This document shows positions 9,769-17,840 of a stretch of 54,555 bases of DNA, piece after piece. The notes beneath the pieces were generated by a model. That model was not told where the DNA came from, did no database searches, and saw only the letters and a program-made list of their open reading frames with translations. This DNA is from Rhodopseudomonas sp. GTDB lineage: Bacteria > Pseudomonadota > Alphaproteobacteria > Rhizobiales > Xanthobacteraceae. The DNA lies in assembly GCF_013377015.1 (NCBI RefSeq), contig NZ_JACABA010000002.1, positions 614,663-669,217 on the forward strand, read 5' to 3'. Position 1 is the stretch's first letter. Every line of letters begins with the position of its first letter. Position numbers and translations under genes: made by a program.

Positions 9769-10785
9769 ATGCATTCCGATTCGCTTGAGGCCTGGACCCA
9801 CGACCACGTCTTTCTGGGACGGCAGCACGCCCGCAACGAACGGCGCACCTGGCTGGTGGTCTGGCTGACGCTTGCCATGATGGTCGCGGAAATTGTCGGC
9901 GGTACGATTTTCGGCTCGATGGCGCTGCTGGCCGATGGCTGGCACATGTCGACCCACGCCGCAGCGATCGGTGTCGCCGCGCTGGCCTATCGCTACGCCC
10001 GCCACCACGCCCACGATCCGCGCTTCGCTTTCGGCACCGGCAAGCTCGGCGAATTGGCGGCCTTCACCAGCGCCGTGGTACTAGCGTTGATCGCGGTCGC
10101 GATCGGTTACGAGAGCCTGCTGCGCGTCGCCAACCCGCAGCCGATCGCCTATGGCGAAGCGATCGGCGTGGCCAGCGTCGGCCTTCTGGTCAATCTGGTT
10201 TGCGCCTGGCTGCTGCGTGATGATCACGATCACCACGGCCACGGACATGGGCATGGGCATGGGCATGACCGTGACGAGCATCATGAGCATCATGAGCCCC
10301 ATCACCATGCGCACGATCACGGCCACGCGCATCACCGCGACAACAATCTGCAGGCTGCCTATGTCCACGTCCTGGCCGATGCCGCGACCTCGGTACTGGC
10401 GATCGGCGGATTGCTGTTGGCGCGCGCGTTCGGCTGGGTCTGGATCGATCCAGTGGTCGGCTTGATCGGGGCCTGCGTGATCGCGAGTTGGGCTTACGGC
10501 CTGATGCGTGACTCCGGCTCGGTGCTGATCGACGTCGTCCCGGACGACGCCACCGCCCGCGACATTCGCCAAAACCTCGAAATCGACGGCGACCGCGTCA
10601 GCGATCTGCATCTCTGGCAGATCGGCCCCGGCCACCAGGCCGCGATCGTCTCGATCGTAACCGATCAACCACGCCCGCCCGCGTTCTACAAAGCGCGCTT
10701 GGCCGGACTGCAACGTCTCAGTCACGTCACGATTGAAGTCGATAGCTGCACCAAACGTCATGCCGAACCGGCGGTAAGTGCGTGA
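9769..10785 (+). CDS. CDF family divalent metal cation exporter, DmeF-like
   Basis: A 338-residue cation diffusion facilitator expected to exchange Co, Ni or Zn for protons across the inner membrane. Six hydrophobic segments are visible. The first metal site is in MALLADGWHMSTHA and the second in AYVHVLADAATS, giving the HxxxD/DxxxH type pattern. Between TM4 and TM5 is an extreme His/Asp-rich cytosolic loop (about residues 150-190) built from HGHGHG and HHEHHE repeats. A short C-terminal cytoplasmic domain follows. The N-terminal EAWTHDHVFLGRQHARNERRTW is typical of DmeF, hence the Co/Ni suggestion. The start at 9769 is chosen over an upstream in-frame ATG (9724) because homology begins with MHSDSLEAW. 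Confidence 0.9.
   Translation: MHSDSLEAWTHDHVFLGRQHARNERRTWLVVWLTLAMMVAEIVGGTIFGSMALLADGWHMSTHAAAIGVAALAYRYARHHAHDPRFAFGTGKLGELAAFTSAVVLALIAVAIGYESLLRVANPQPIAYGEAIGVASVGLLVNLVCAWLLRDDHDHHGHGHGHGHGHDRDEHHEHHEPHHHAHDHGHAHHRDNNLQAAYVHVLADAATSVLAIGGLLLARAFGWVWIDPVVGLIGACVIASWAYGLMRDSGSVLIDVVPDDATARDIRQNLEIDGDRVSDLHLWQIGPGHQAAIVSIVTDQPRPPAFYKARLAGLQRLSHVTIEVDSCTKRHAEPAVSA
10243..10266 (+). repeat. Hexanucleotide repeat encoding a His-Gly run
   Basis: Four consecutive copies of GGRCAT (one GGACAT, three GGGCAT) encode HGHGHGHG inside the metal-binding loop of the CDF exporter. Two copies of CATCATGAGC follow near 10279. Slippage could change the length of the loop. Confidence 0.8.
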
Positions 10786-10904
10786 CGCTGTGGCGCCCGA
10801 ATCACAGCCGGCCTCGCTTGCAAGTCTCGGCGCAATCGGCGAAACAGGATCGCTCGTTCGCATCGATCTGAATGCGGGCAATACAGCAATCAACGGGGAC
10901 TGGC

Positions 10905-11372
10905 ATGGCTGGAACGATTGAGCAGAAACTCGGCGCGCAGGGCATTTTGTTGCATGAGCCCGCCAGCCCGGTCGCAAACTATGTCGGCTTCGTTCGCACC
11001 GGCAATCTGCTGTTCGTCTCCGGACAGGTCTGCTTCGATCCCGAAGGCAAGCTGATCGCCAAGGGCAAGCTCGGCGCCAATGTCACGATCGAGCAAGGCA
11101 ATGCCGCGGCGCGCGGTTGCGGCATCAACCTGCTGGCCCAGTTGAAGGCGGCGCTCGGCGATCTCGACAAGGTGGTCCGGGTGGTGCGGCTCGGCGGCTT
11201 CATCAACTCCACGCCTGATTTCATCGATGGCCCGAAGGTGATGAACGGCGCGTCCGACCTGATGGTCGCCGCGTTCGGCGACAAGGGCCGTCACGCCCGC
11301 ACCACGGTCGGCGTCGCCTCGCTGCCCGCCGACGCGGCGGTCGAGGTCGAAGGCCTGTTCGAGGTCGCCTGA
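10905..11372 (+). CDS. RidA family protein (YjgF/YER057c/UK114)
   Basis: A 155-residue RidA-like protein of the longer variety (TdcF/RutC-like subgroup) with the conserved core LLFVSGQVCFDPEG and the C-terminal block ARTTVGVASLPADAAVEVEG. Classical RidA is a trimeric enamine/imine deaminase that removes reactive 2-aminoacrylate. The Arg of that active site aligns with the ART stretch (about residue 131). Length exceeds the usual 125-130 residues, so the precise subfamily and substrate are open. The start at 10905 is supported by homology from MAGTIEQKL; the upstream in-frame ATG at 10872 adds an unconserved leader. It precedes a glycerophosphodiesterase by 29 bp on the same strand. Confidence 0.88.
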   Translation: MAGTIEQKLGAQGILLHEPASPVANYVGFVRTGNLLFVSGQVCFDPEGKLIAKGKLGANVTIEQGNAAARGCGINLLAQLKAALGDLDKVVRVVRLGGFINSTPDFIDGPKVMNGASDLMVAAFGDKGRHARTTVGVASLPADAAVEVEGLFEVA

Positions 11373-11401
11373 GCCATGACGTCAAACGATCAGGCCAACT
11401 G

Positions 11402-12154
11402 ATGCGCGCGCCCGGCTGGCTGACGGCACGGCCGGTCGCGCATCGCGGCCTGCACGACAAGGTCCGCGGCGTGATCGAGAACATGCCCGGCGCAATCGCG
11501 GCGGCCGTCGCCGGCAATTTCAGCATCGAGGTCGACCTGCAGCTCACCGCCGATGGCGAGGCGATGGTCCATCATGACGACGCGCTCGGCCGGCTCACCG
11601 ACGGCACTGGCGCGCTGCTGGAGCTGACCGCGTCGCAACTCAGGCAGGTCACCTTCAAGGACACTGCGGAACGGATGATGGCGCTGTCCGACCTCTGCGC
11701 GCTGGTGAACGGACGCGTTCCGCTGGTGCTCGAGGTCAAAAGCCATTTCGACGGCGACCGCAAGCTGGTGGCGCGGGTCGCCGAGGTGCTGGCCTCCTAT
11801 TCGGGGCCGGTGGCGGCAATGTCATTCGATCCGGATCAGGTGCTGGCGCTGCGCCAAGCGATGCCAAAGCTGACGCGCGGCATCACCGCCCAGCGCAGCT
11901 ATGACGATCCGTATTGGGCAAAGCTCAACGCGGCGCAGCGCGACCCGATGCGGGCGCTACGCCACAGCTTTCGCACCCAGCCACATTTCGTGGCCTATGC
12001 GGTCAACGACCTGCCCGCCCCTGCGCCCTGGATCGCGCGCAACATCTTCGGCTGCGCGCTGCTGACCTGGACGGTGCGCACCCCGGAGCAGCGCGACCGT
12101 GCCGCGCGCTACGCCGACCAGATGATTTTCGAGGGATTCCTGCCCGAGATTTGA
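11402..12154 (+). CDS. Glycerophosphodiester phosphodiesterase family protein
   Basis: A 250-residue TIM-barrel enzyme of the GDPD/UgpQ family, hydrolysing glycerophosphodiesters to glycerol-3-phosphate and an alcohol. The family signature is present: HRGLHDK near residue 15, ENMPGA, then the metal ligands in IEVDLQLTADG and HHDDALGRLT. No signal peptide is visible, so it should act in the cytosol. It starts 29 bp after RidA and probably shares its transcript. The C-terminal WTVRTPEQRDRA fits the conserved end of the barrel. Confidence 0.9.
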   Translation: MRAPGWLTARPVAHRGLHDKVRGVIENMPGAIAAAVAGNFSIEVDLQLTADGEAMVHHDDALGRLTDGTGALLELTASQLRQVTFKDTAERMMALSDLCALVNGRVPLVLEVKSHFDGDRKLVARVAEVLASYSGPVAAMSFDPDQVLALRQAMPKLTRGITAQRSYDDPYWAKLNAAQRDPMRALRHSFRTQPHFVAYAVNDLPAPAPWIARNIFGCALLTWTVRTPEQRDRAARYADQMIFEGFLPEI

Positions 12155-12252
12155 CCCGAACGCTGCCCTTGAAGTGGCGGGAAGAAATGCACAATCTCTA
12201 ACGGATGGTCACTCCCCGCAATGCGCGCCACCGCGACCGGTTCGACTGATTG

Positions 12253-13485
12253 ATGACCGCCTCGGACATTGCGCTCGAAGCGGTGTCGTCGGTCGGCCAG
12301 ATTCCGGCCGCCGACTGGGACGCCTGCGCCCGTTCTGGGATCGAACTAGGACCGACCGGTTCAACCGGCGCCGCAGGCGATTCAAGCGCCGGCTCGCAAT
12401 CGTTCTACAACCCGTTTGTTTCCCACGCGTTTTTTTCGGCGCTGGAAGCATCGAACTCAGCCTGCGCACGAACCGGTTGGGGGCCGCGCCACCTCGTCGC
12501 CAAGCAGGGCGGCGCGATCGCCGGGATCGTACCGTGCTATCTGAAATCACATTCGCAAGGCGAATACGTGTTCGATCGCGGCTGGGCCGACGCCTATGAG
12601 CGCGCCGGCGGCCGCTATTATCCGAAGCTGCAGGTCTCGGTTCCGTTCACTCCGGCGACCGGGCCGCGACTGCTGATCCGCGGCGGCGTCGATGCCGAGA
12701 GGATCGGCGCGGCGCTGGCGGGCGGCCTGGTGGCGCTGTGCGCGGCGACCAAGGCCTCCTCCGCCCATGTCACTTTCGCGCGGGAGAGCGAGTGGCGTTT
12801 CCTCGCCGGTCACGGCTTCCTGCAGCGCACCGACCAGCAGTTTCACTGGCGCAACGGCGGCTATGGCAGCTTCGACGACTTCCTCGCCACGCTGGCCTCG
12901 CGCCACCGCAAGGCGATCAAGCGCGAGCGCCGCGATGCCTTGGCCAATGGCATCACCATTCATGCCCTCACCGGCAGCGCCATCACCGAGGACGCCTGGG
13001 ACGCGTTTTTCGAATTCTACATGGAGACCGGGTCACGCAAATGGGGCCGGCCCTATCTGACCCGCGAATTCTATTCGCTGATCGGCCAGAGCATGAGCCA
13101 GGACGTGCTGCTGGTGATGGCCAAGCGCAACGGCCGTTGGATCGCCGGCGCGATCAACTTCATCGGCGGCGACACGCTGTTCGGGCGGCATTGGGGCGCC
13201 ATCGAGCACCACCCGTTCCTGCATTTCGAGGTCTGCTATTATCAGGCGATCGACTTTGCGATCACGCGCAAGCTGGCCACGGTTGAAGCCGGCGCCCAGG
13301 GCGAGCACAAGATCGCACGCGGCTACCTGCCGCAGACCACCTATTCGGCGCATTACATCGCCGATCCGGCGCTGCGCCGCGCGGTCGACGACTACCTCAA
13401 GCATGAGCGCGCCTATATCGCGCAGGCCGCGCGCGAACTCACCGAAGCCGGGCCGTTTCGCAAGACCGCCGACGAGGCGTCTTGA
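12253..13485 (+). CDS. FemAB-like GNAT-fold protein (PF04339/DUF482 family)
   Basis: A 410-residue protein of the family annotated as peptidogalycan biosynthesis/recognition, built from tandem acyltransferase-like GNAT folds like FemAB. Family features are the HFSFFxALE-type segment (here SHAFFSALEAS), WGPRHLV, the block RHRKAIKRERRDAL, and the C-terminal EAGAQGEHKIARGYLP. Enzymatic activity has not been established for this family. A role in aminoacyl or acyl transfer to an envelope polymer is inference. The start is ATG at 12253, preceded by a TTG at 12250. Residues 30-45 are a Ser/Gly-rich insertion that looks lineage-specific. HIT follows 51 bp downstream. Confidence 0.85.
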   Translation: MTASDIALEAVSSVGQIPAADWDACARSGIELGPTGSTGAAGDSSAGSQSFYNPFVSHAFFSALEASNSACARTGWGPRHLVAKQGGAIAGIVPCYLKSHSQGEYVFDRGWADAYERAGGRYYPKLQVSVPFTPATGPRLLIRGGVDAERIGAALAGGLVALCAATKASSAHVTFARESEWRFLAGHGFLQRTDQQFHWRNGGYGSFDDFLATLASRHRKAIKRERRDALANGITIHALTGSAITEDAWDAFFEFYMETGSRKWGRPYLTREFYSLIGQSMSQDVLLVMAKRNGRWIAGAINFIGGDTLFGRHWGAIEHHPFLHFEVCYYQAIDFAITRKLATVEAGAQGEHKIARGYLPQTTYSAHYIADPALRRAVDDYLKHERAYIAQAARELTEAGPFRKTADEAS

Positions 13486-13536
13486 CCGGCCGGCGCGCGG
13501 CGGCGACAAGTTGATGTCGCATTCAGGAGACCAGCC

Positions 13537-13965
13537 ATGACCGCGTACGACCCCAACAACATCTTCGCCAAGATTCTGCGCGGCGAATTTCCCTGTCACA
13601 AGGTCTATGAGGACGACCACGTATTCGCGTTTCTCGACATCATGCCGCGCGCGCCCGGCCACACGCTGGTGATTCCGAAGGCGCCAGCGCGCAATATTCT
13701 CGACGTTTCGTCGGAGGATTTCGCCCATGTCGCGCGCGGCGCCCGCACCATCGCCCGCGCCGCAAAGGTTGCGTTCGGCGCCAACGGCATTTCGCTGCAC
13801 CAATTCTCCGAAGCCGCCGGCGGCCAGGTGGTGTTTCATCTGCACATGCACGTGATCCCGCGCCATGACGGCGTGGCGCTGCTGCCCGCAGCGAGCCGCA
13901 AGGAAGACACCGCAGTGCTAGAAGCCAACGCAGCGAAACTGATCGCGGCCTTGAAGCAGATTTGA
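13537..13965 (+). CDS. HIT family hydrolase
   Basis: A 142-residue histidine-triad protein related to Hint, acting on nucleoside phosphoramidates or dinucleoside polyphosphates. The triad is HLHMHVIPR near residue 109, and the N-terminal NIFAKILRGE and MPRAPGHTLVIPK are standard Hint motifs. A purine phosphoramidase role is known for Hint homologues; the in vivo substrate here is not evident. AGGAGA lies about 8 bp before the ATG. It converges with trmO with only two bases between stop codons. Confidence 0.92.
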   Translation: MTAYDPNNIFAKILRGEFPCHKVYEDDHVFAFLDIMPRAPGHTLVIPKAPARNILDVSSEDFAHVARGARTIARAAKVAFGANGISLHQFSEAAGGQVVFHLHMHVIPRHDGVALLPAASRKEDTAVLEANAAKLIAALKQI

Positions 13966-13967
13966 AA

Positions 13968-14429
13968 TCAAGGTGCCGGTGAAAACTGACAGCGGTCAGG
14001 CTTGAGATCGAGCAGCGGCGTCTCGTCGAGGCAGTCCAGCCCGCGCACCAGCACGGTTGCGCCCTCGATCCCGACCAGCCGAACCATCGAGGTGCCGATC
14101 GGATTGGGCCGCACCGGCGAACGCAGCGAAAAAGTGCCGCGCGGCTCGCCCTCATTGTGCCGCCGCTGCAGCACCAGATCGCGGCGCGATAGATGCAACC
14201 AGTAGATCACTTCCAGATTGCCGAATTTCTCCAGCCCCTGCAGCGCCGGTTTCCACGGATCGAAAATCTCCAGCCGACACACCGGCCCCTCGAGGCTGCC
14301 CTGCCGCGGAGTGTCGTCGCGCGAGGTCCAGGGTGTGCGAATCCGGCCGATAAACACTAGTCCGGCGTCGCGCGGCGGCGGCGCTTCGACCGCGACCTCG
14401 CCCTCTCTCATCGTGCTGTCTCGATCCAT
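13968..14429 (-). CDS. trmO: tRNA (t6A37) N6-methyltransferase TrmO
   Basis: A 153-residue protein of the TsaA/TrmO beta-barrel family, which methylates N6-threonylcarbamoyladenosine at position 37 of threonine tRNAs using SAM. Conserved blocks are IGRIRTPW, LEGPVCRLEIF, NLEVIYWLH, and the signature SPVRPNPIGTSMVRL (about residues 104-118). The C-terminal extension found in E. coli TrmO is absent, as in other short bacterial members. An internal ATG at 14411 is an alternative start. The 5' region contains a strong compound hairpin (14442-14474) ending about 12 nt from the start codon. Confidence 0.9.
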   Translation of the reverse strand: MDRDSTMREGEVAVEAPPPRDAGLVFIGRIRTPWTSRDDTPRQGSLEGPVCRLEIFDPWKPALQGLEKFGNLEVIYWLHLSRRDLVLQRRHNEGEPRGTFSLRSPVRPNPIGTSMVRLVGIEGATVLVRGLDCLDETPLLDLKPDRCQFSPAP

Positions 14430-14441
14430 CGCTGCCCCATG

Positions 14442-14474
14442 ATTCCGGCCAAAGCCGAAAACCGGCTCCGGAAT
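14442..14474. repeat. Compound palindrome in the trmO 5' region
   Basis: The outer arms ATTCCGG (14442-14448) and CCGGAAT (14468-14474) and the inner arms AGCCG (14453-14457) and CGGCT (14463-14467) nest with a 4-nt bulge. The inner 15 bases recur, reverse-complemented, at 16209-16223. Confidence 0.65.
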
Positions 14475-14518
14475 GAGGGCACAATACAGCGGAATTCGAC
14501 CGCTGTGGACGATTCAGA

Positions 14519-14899
14519 TCAGCTGGCTTGGGCCAATTGCCACAACGTGCGGACCACGTCGGAGGGATTATAGGGCTTGCCGAAAAACACCCCGCCGGCC
14601 GGCAGATCTTCGTCGCGGACCTTGAAATGGCCGGAGGTGACGATGATCTTGATCGGCGGCCAGCGTCCCCTCACCGCCTGCGCCAGCTTGATGCCATCCA
14701 TCGAGCCCGGCATGTCGACGTCGGTGAAGACGATGGTGACGTTGAGATTGGTCTCGAGAATCTCGATCGCCTCGTCGGCATTGCTGGCCTGCAGAACCTC
14801 GAACCCGGCCGCGGCGATTTGATCGACGATATCCATTCGAATCATGGGCTCGTCCTCGACCACGAGAACGATCGGCTTGGTCGGAGTGGCGTTCGTCAT
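14519..14899 (-). CDS. Single-domain response regulator
   Basis: A 126-residue receiver with no output domain. Acidic residues E15 and D16 (VVEDEP), phosphoacceptor D60 (FTDVDMPG), the Thr/Ser switch (VTSGH) and the Lys (FGKPY) are all present, so it should be phosphorylatable. No histidine kinase is adjacent. This receiver subtype (TDVDMPG, GKPY) is abundant as orphan regulators in Rhizobiales. It may act as a phosphate sink or protein-interaction switch; its partner cannot be deduced from context. Confidence 0.9.
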   Translation of the reverse strand: MTNATPTKPIVLVVEDEPMIRMDIVDQIAAAGFEVLQASNADEAIEILETNLNVTIVFTDVDMPGSMDGIKLAQAVRGRWPPIKIIVTSGHFKVRDEDLPAGGVFFGKPYNPSDVVRTLWQLAQAS

Positions 14900-15032
14900 T
14901 CAAGGTCGTCCGATACTTCGGTTGGAGCGGATTGCCGAGTACGTACAATCCGCTCGGGGCCAGAACGATCCCTGCCAATCGCAATCGGCGTTAACGCCGC
15001 CGGGCGACCGGCCCGGCCGGTGGCTGACCGCC

Positions 15033-15377
15033 TCAGCGCCACCACAACTGACCGGCCAGCATCACTAGTTCGCCACAGACCACGCCGACCAGGATCGACC
15101 GTTTGGCCGCCACGAAGGCAACCAGGCCGACGGCGACTGCGCCGTATCGTAGAATTCCCGGGACGCTTGCCAGCGCGCCCGGCGGCAGCACCAGGATCTG
15201 CGCAATCACCCCGGCGAGGATCGCGGTGGCGACCGCGCGGACCCAGATCAGCAATTCCGAGCCCTCGTCGACGCCGCCGCCGAGCCACAGGCCGAGCATG
15301 CGCCAGATCTCGTTGGGCAGGAATCCCGCCAGGACGAGCACCAGCAGCGCGTGCCAGTCGCCGATAAAATCGCTCAC
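15033..15377 (-). CDS. azlD: AzlD family branched-chain amino acid export subunit
   Basis: A 114-residue membrane protein with about four hydrophobic helices and the family's early motif (LAGFLPNEIWRMLGLWL, residues 17-33). It begins at GTG 15377, overlapping the azlC stop by four bases (GTGA), so translation is coupled. AzlD pairs with AzlC to form an exporter of branched-chain amino acids or their analogues. The reading frame stays open upstream through azlC, which can mislead gene finders into a longer call; the GTG is fixed by the overlap and by homology. Confidence 0.85.
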   Translation of the reverse strand: MSDFIGDWHALLVLVLAGFLPNEIWRMLGLWLGGGVDEGSELLIWVRAVATAILAGVIAQILVLPPGALASVPGILRYGAVAVGLVAFVAAKRSILVGVVCGELVMLAGQLWWR

Positions 15378-16117
15378 GCCCGCCGCCTCCGCCGCAACCA
15401 GTGCACCCCATAGGCGATGGTGCCCGCCGAGACGCCGCTGATCAGGATGTCGACGCCGGTGTGCAGCGTCGCGACCAGCGGGAACAGCGCCAGGCCGAGG
15501 CCGAGCGCGACGATATCGGCGAGTTCCCGGCAATTGCGCGCGGTCGACAGCAGGAACGCCAGCGGCGTCAGCAGCAGGATCGCGGCGCCGAACAGTTGCG
15601 GCAGGTTCGCTGCCAATCCGTAGCCGACGATATTGGCGATCAGACAGACCGATACCAGCCCGGTGCCCAACCCAACGGTGAAGGCAATCCGGTTTTCGCG
15701 CGGGACATGCGGCAACAGCCGAAAGCATTCGACCCACAGCGTCACCGCTATGAAATGTGCAGGCAGCACCAGTTGCCGCAGCCGGGTGGTCGGGGTCCGC
15801 ATCATCGGCAGCACCGCCACCACCATCGGAAACAGCCGGATCGCGCTCACGGTGACGGCGATCGCCGCCTGAACAACGGTCGCACCAGAACCGAGCGAGG
15901 AAATCAGGATGATCTGCGCCGGCCCGGCCCACACCAACAACGTGCTGGTCAGCACCCAGCCGAGGCTGAAATGGGTATCGTGCGCCAGCGCGCCGATGCC
16001 CAGATAGGTCGCGAACAGCACCAGCGTCAGCACCGTCGAGCCGACCGCGCGCAGTCCGAACGCATAGGCGCGGACGGAACTTTGCCAGATCGGAGATTCG
16101 AGTGGAGGTAGCGGCAT
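15374..16117 (-). CDS. azlC: AzlC family branched-chain amino acid permease
   Basis: The large subunit of an AzlCD exporter, 247 residues from the ATG at 16117 (or 254 from a GTG at 16138). Several hydrophobic segments are present, with the family features LGIGALAHDTHFSLGWVLTS and AGPAQIILIS near the start, then AIRLFPMVVAVLPMMR. In E. coli the equivalent pair YgaZH exports valine and methionine. The substrate here is inferred from family only. Coupled to azlD by a 4-bp overlap. It is divergent from a PilZ gene across an intergenic region containing a palindrome. Confidence 0.88.
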   Translation of the reverse strand: MPLPPLESPIWQSSVRAYAFGLRAVGSTVLTLVLFATYLGIGALAHDTHFSLGWVLTSTLLVWAGPAQIILISSLGSGATVVQAAIAVTVSAIRLFPMVVAVLPMMRTPTTRLRQLVLPAHFIAVTLWVECFRLLPHVPRENRIAFTVGLGTGLVSVCLIANIVGYGLAANLPQLFGAAILLLTPLAFLLSTARNCRELADIVALGLGLALFPLVATLHTGVDILISGVSAGTIAYGVHWLRRRRRA

Positions 16118-16208
16118 AGCACTCGCAAGTGGAAACACGGCGTGCCGGACGCAGCCGAAGACAAGCCGATGTCACGCAGGGTTTACCTTAACAAGACGTC
16201 GATCTCAA

Positions 16209-16223
16209 AGCCGGTTTTCGGCT
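16209..16223. repeat. 15-bp palindrome shared with the trmO 5' region
   Basis: AGCCGGTTTTCGGCT is the exact reverse complement of 14453-14467 and forms a 5-bp stem with a TTTT-containing loop. It lies between the divergent azlC and PilZ genes. Confidence 0.6.
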
Positions 16224-16274
16224 GCAGCCGGGTCAATTATTGTGAAGCATTGGTTAAATCGGAGGAGCAGTTTC

Positions 16275-16556
16275 ATGCTTGACCGACGAAAGATTTCCCG
16301 AGGACGTGTTTATTACGGCGGCCGCATCGCCTTCAACCAGCGCAAATCGACGATCGATTGCATCGTCCGCAACTTCTCGCCCTCCGGCGCCAAGGTCGAG
16401 CTCGCACCTGCAGCGAACCTGCCCGACGAGGTCGATTTGACGATCGAGCGAAAGGGCCTGGCGGTCCTGGCCCGGATGGTCTGGCGGCACCAGGATCAAG
16501 CGGGCTTCGCGTTTCGCAATCCGCGGCACCTGAATGGCGCCATCCCGCCGGACTGA
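16275..16556 (+). CDS. PilZ domain protein (c-di-GMP receptor)
   Basis: A 93-residue protein that is almost only a PilZ domain. The two c-di-GMP binding motifs are intact: RKISR (RxxxR) near residues 5-9 and NFSPSG (NxSxxG) near residue 33. The start at 16275 is set by GGAGGAG at 16261-16267 with 7-bp spacing; a GTG at 16242 would add an unsupported leader. It should bind c-di-GMP and signal through protein contacts, as it has no output domain. It closely resembles the second PilZ gene at 17841, from which it is separated by the GrdB-like gene. Confidence 0.9.
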   Translation: MLDRRKISRGRVYYGGRIAFNQRKSTIDCIVRNFSPSGAKVELAPAANLPDEVDLTIERKGLAVLARMVWRHQDQAGFAFRNPRHLNGAIPPD

Positions 16557-16782
16557 ACGCTGCGGCTACGCGCCAACGAAAGCGCCAGACGCTCGCCGCA
16601 ACAGCGGCTCGATCGGCTCAGTTCGGAATTGTAGCCGAAGCGATTGCCGCATCCGCCCGGGCGCGGCTTCATCCCCGGTTCCCGATGAACGTTCCGGCGA
16701 TCCTGCGGACCACACCGTTGCTTGACACACCATGCCATCGGGCTTGCAATGCGCCATCCGCAACGCGAAACCGGAACAGCAT

Positions 16783-17715
16783 ATGGCCGCCACCGACGAA
16801 CCATCCGGCTTCGCATCCGACGACGACGTTGCGATCCCCTATATGGCGCGGACCCGCGCCTACTATCAGGCGATCGGCTACGACACCCCGTATCGTTGGG
16901 CGCATTTTTCCGGCGCTCCGTTCCAACCGCTGCAAAGGCCGCTATCGCAGGCACGCGTCGCCATCGTCACCACCGCGGCTCCCTTCGATCCGTCGAAGGG
17001 CGATCAGGGACCCGGCGCGCCCTATAATGGCGGCGCCAAGTTCTATTCGGTCTACGACGGCGACACCGCGAAAGATCACGACCTGCGGATCTCGCACATA
17101 GCCTATGACCGCATCCACAGCCCGGCGACCGATAGCGCCACCTGGTTTCCGCTCGCGCAATTGCGCCGACTGGCCAGCGAAGGCCGGATCGGCCCCATTG
17201 CGCTGCGCTTCTTCGGCGCGCCGGCCAACCGCAGCCACCGCGTCACGCTGGAGACCGATGCCCCGGAGATTCTGGCGCGCTGCCATGCCGACAAGGTCGA
17301 TGCCGCCGTGCTGGTACCGAACTGCCCGGTCTGCCATCAGACCGTCACCCTGGTCGCACGCTATCTGGAAGCCAACGGCATTTCGACCGTGGTGATGGGC
17401 TGCGCCAAGGACATCGTCGAACACGCCGCAGCACCGCGCTTCCTGTTCAGCGATTTCCCGCTCGGCAATTCCGCCGGCAAGCCGCACGATCCGGACTCCC
17501 AGGCATTCACGCTCGACCTGGCGCTACGTCTGCTGGAATCTGCTCCCGGCCCGCAGACCACCGTTCAGTCGCCGCTACGTTGGAGCGTCGATCCGTCCTG
17601 GAAACGCGACTATAACAACGTCGCCAATATGAGCGCGGAGGAGCTGGCGCGGCGTCGGCGCGAATTCGATGCCCAGAAGGTGCTGGCGCGCGGCGTCCGC
17701 GGCACCGCCGCATGA
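16783..17715 (+). CDS. GrdB-like (glycine/sarcosine/betaine/D-proline reductase selenoprotein B) family protein
   Basis: A 310-residue cytosolic protein resembling the selenoprotein-B subunit family of glycine and D-proline reductases. Family-like segments are VAIVTTAAPF, GGAKFYSVYDGD, DLRISHIAYDR, the motif NCPVCHQTV at about 180-188, GCAKDIVEH, and FSDFPLGNSAGKPHD. There is no in-frame TGA, so no selenocysteine; C181xxC184 occupies the likely redox position. No grdA, grdC or prd partner genes are nearby, and classical GrdB works in anaerobic Stickland fermentation, so the reaction here is unknown. The start ATG at 16783 is preferred to 16732 because homology begins after it. It lies between two PilZ genes on the same strand. 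Confidence 0.72.
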   Translation: MAATDEPSGFASDDDVAIPYMARTRAYYQAIGYDTPYRWAHFSGAPFQPLQRPLSQARVAIVTTAAPFDPSKGDQGPGAPYNGGAKFYSVYDGDTAKDHDLRISHIAYDRIHSPATDSATWFPLAQLRRLASEGRIGPIALRFFGAPANRSHRVTLETDAPEILARCHADKVDAAVLVPNCPVCHQTVTLVARYLEANGISTVVMGCAKDIVEHAAAPRFLFSDFPLGNSAGKPHDPDSQAFTLDLALRLLESAPGPQTTVQSPLRWSVDPSWKRDYNNVANMSAEELARRRREFDAQKVLARGVRGTAA

Positions 17716-17840
17716 TGCATTGCGGGATCGCCGATCCGATGCGGGATTGATTCAGGTTAACAGAGGTTGCCCCGCCCGCCGATCTTCCATCCGCAGGCAA
17801 TGGAGGTAAAGTCAGCCACTTCTTCGGCATGGTGGGCATA

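Noticed and set aside
15033-16175. A 380-codon minus-strand frame covering azlD and azlC
   Set aside because: Only its last 114 codons (azlD) show family features; the rest is the out-of-frame shadow of azlC. The azlD start is the GTG overlapping the azlC stop.
16783-17715. Selenocysteine codon in the GrdB-like gene
   Set aside because: No in-frame TGA; the likely redox position is filled by C181xxC184.
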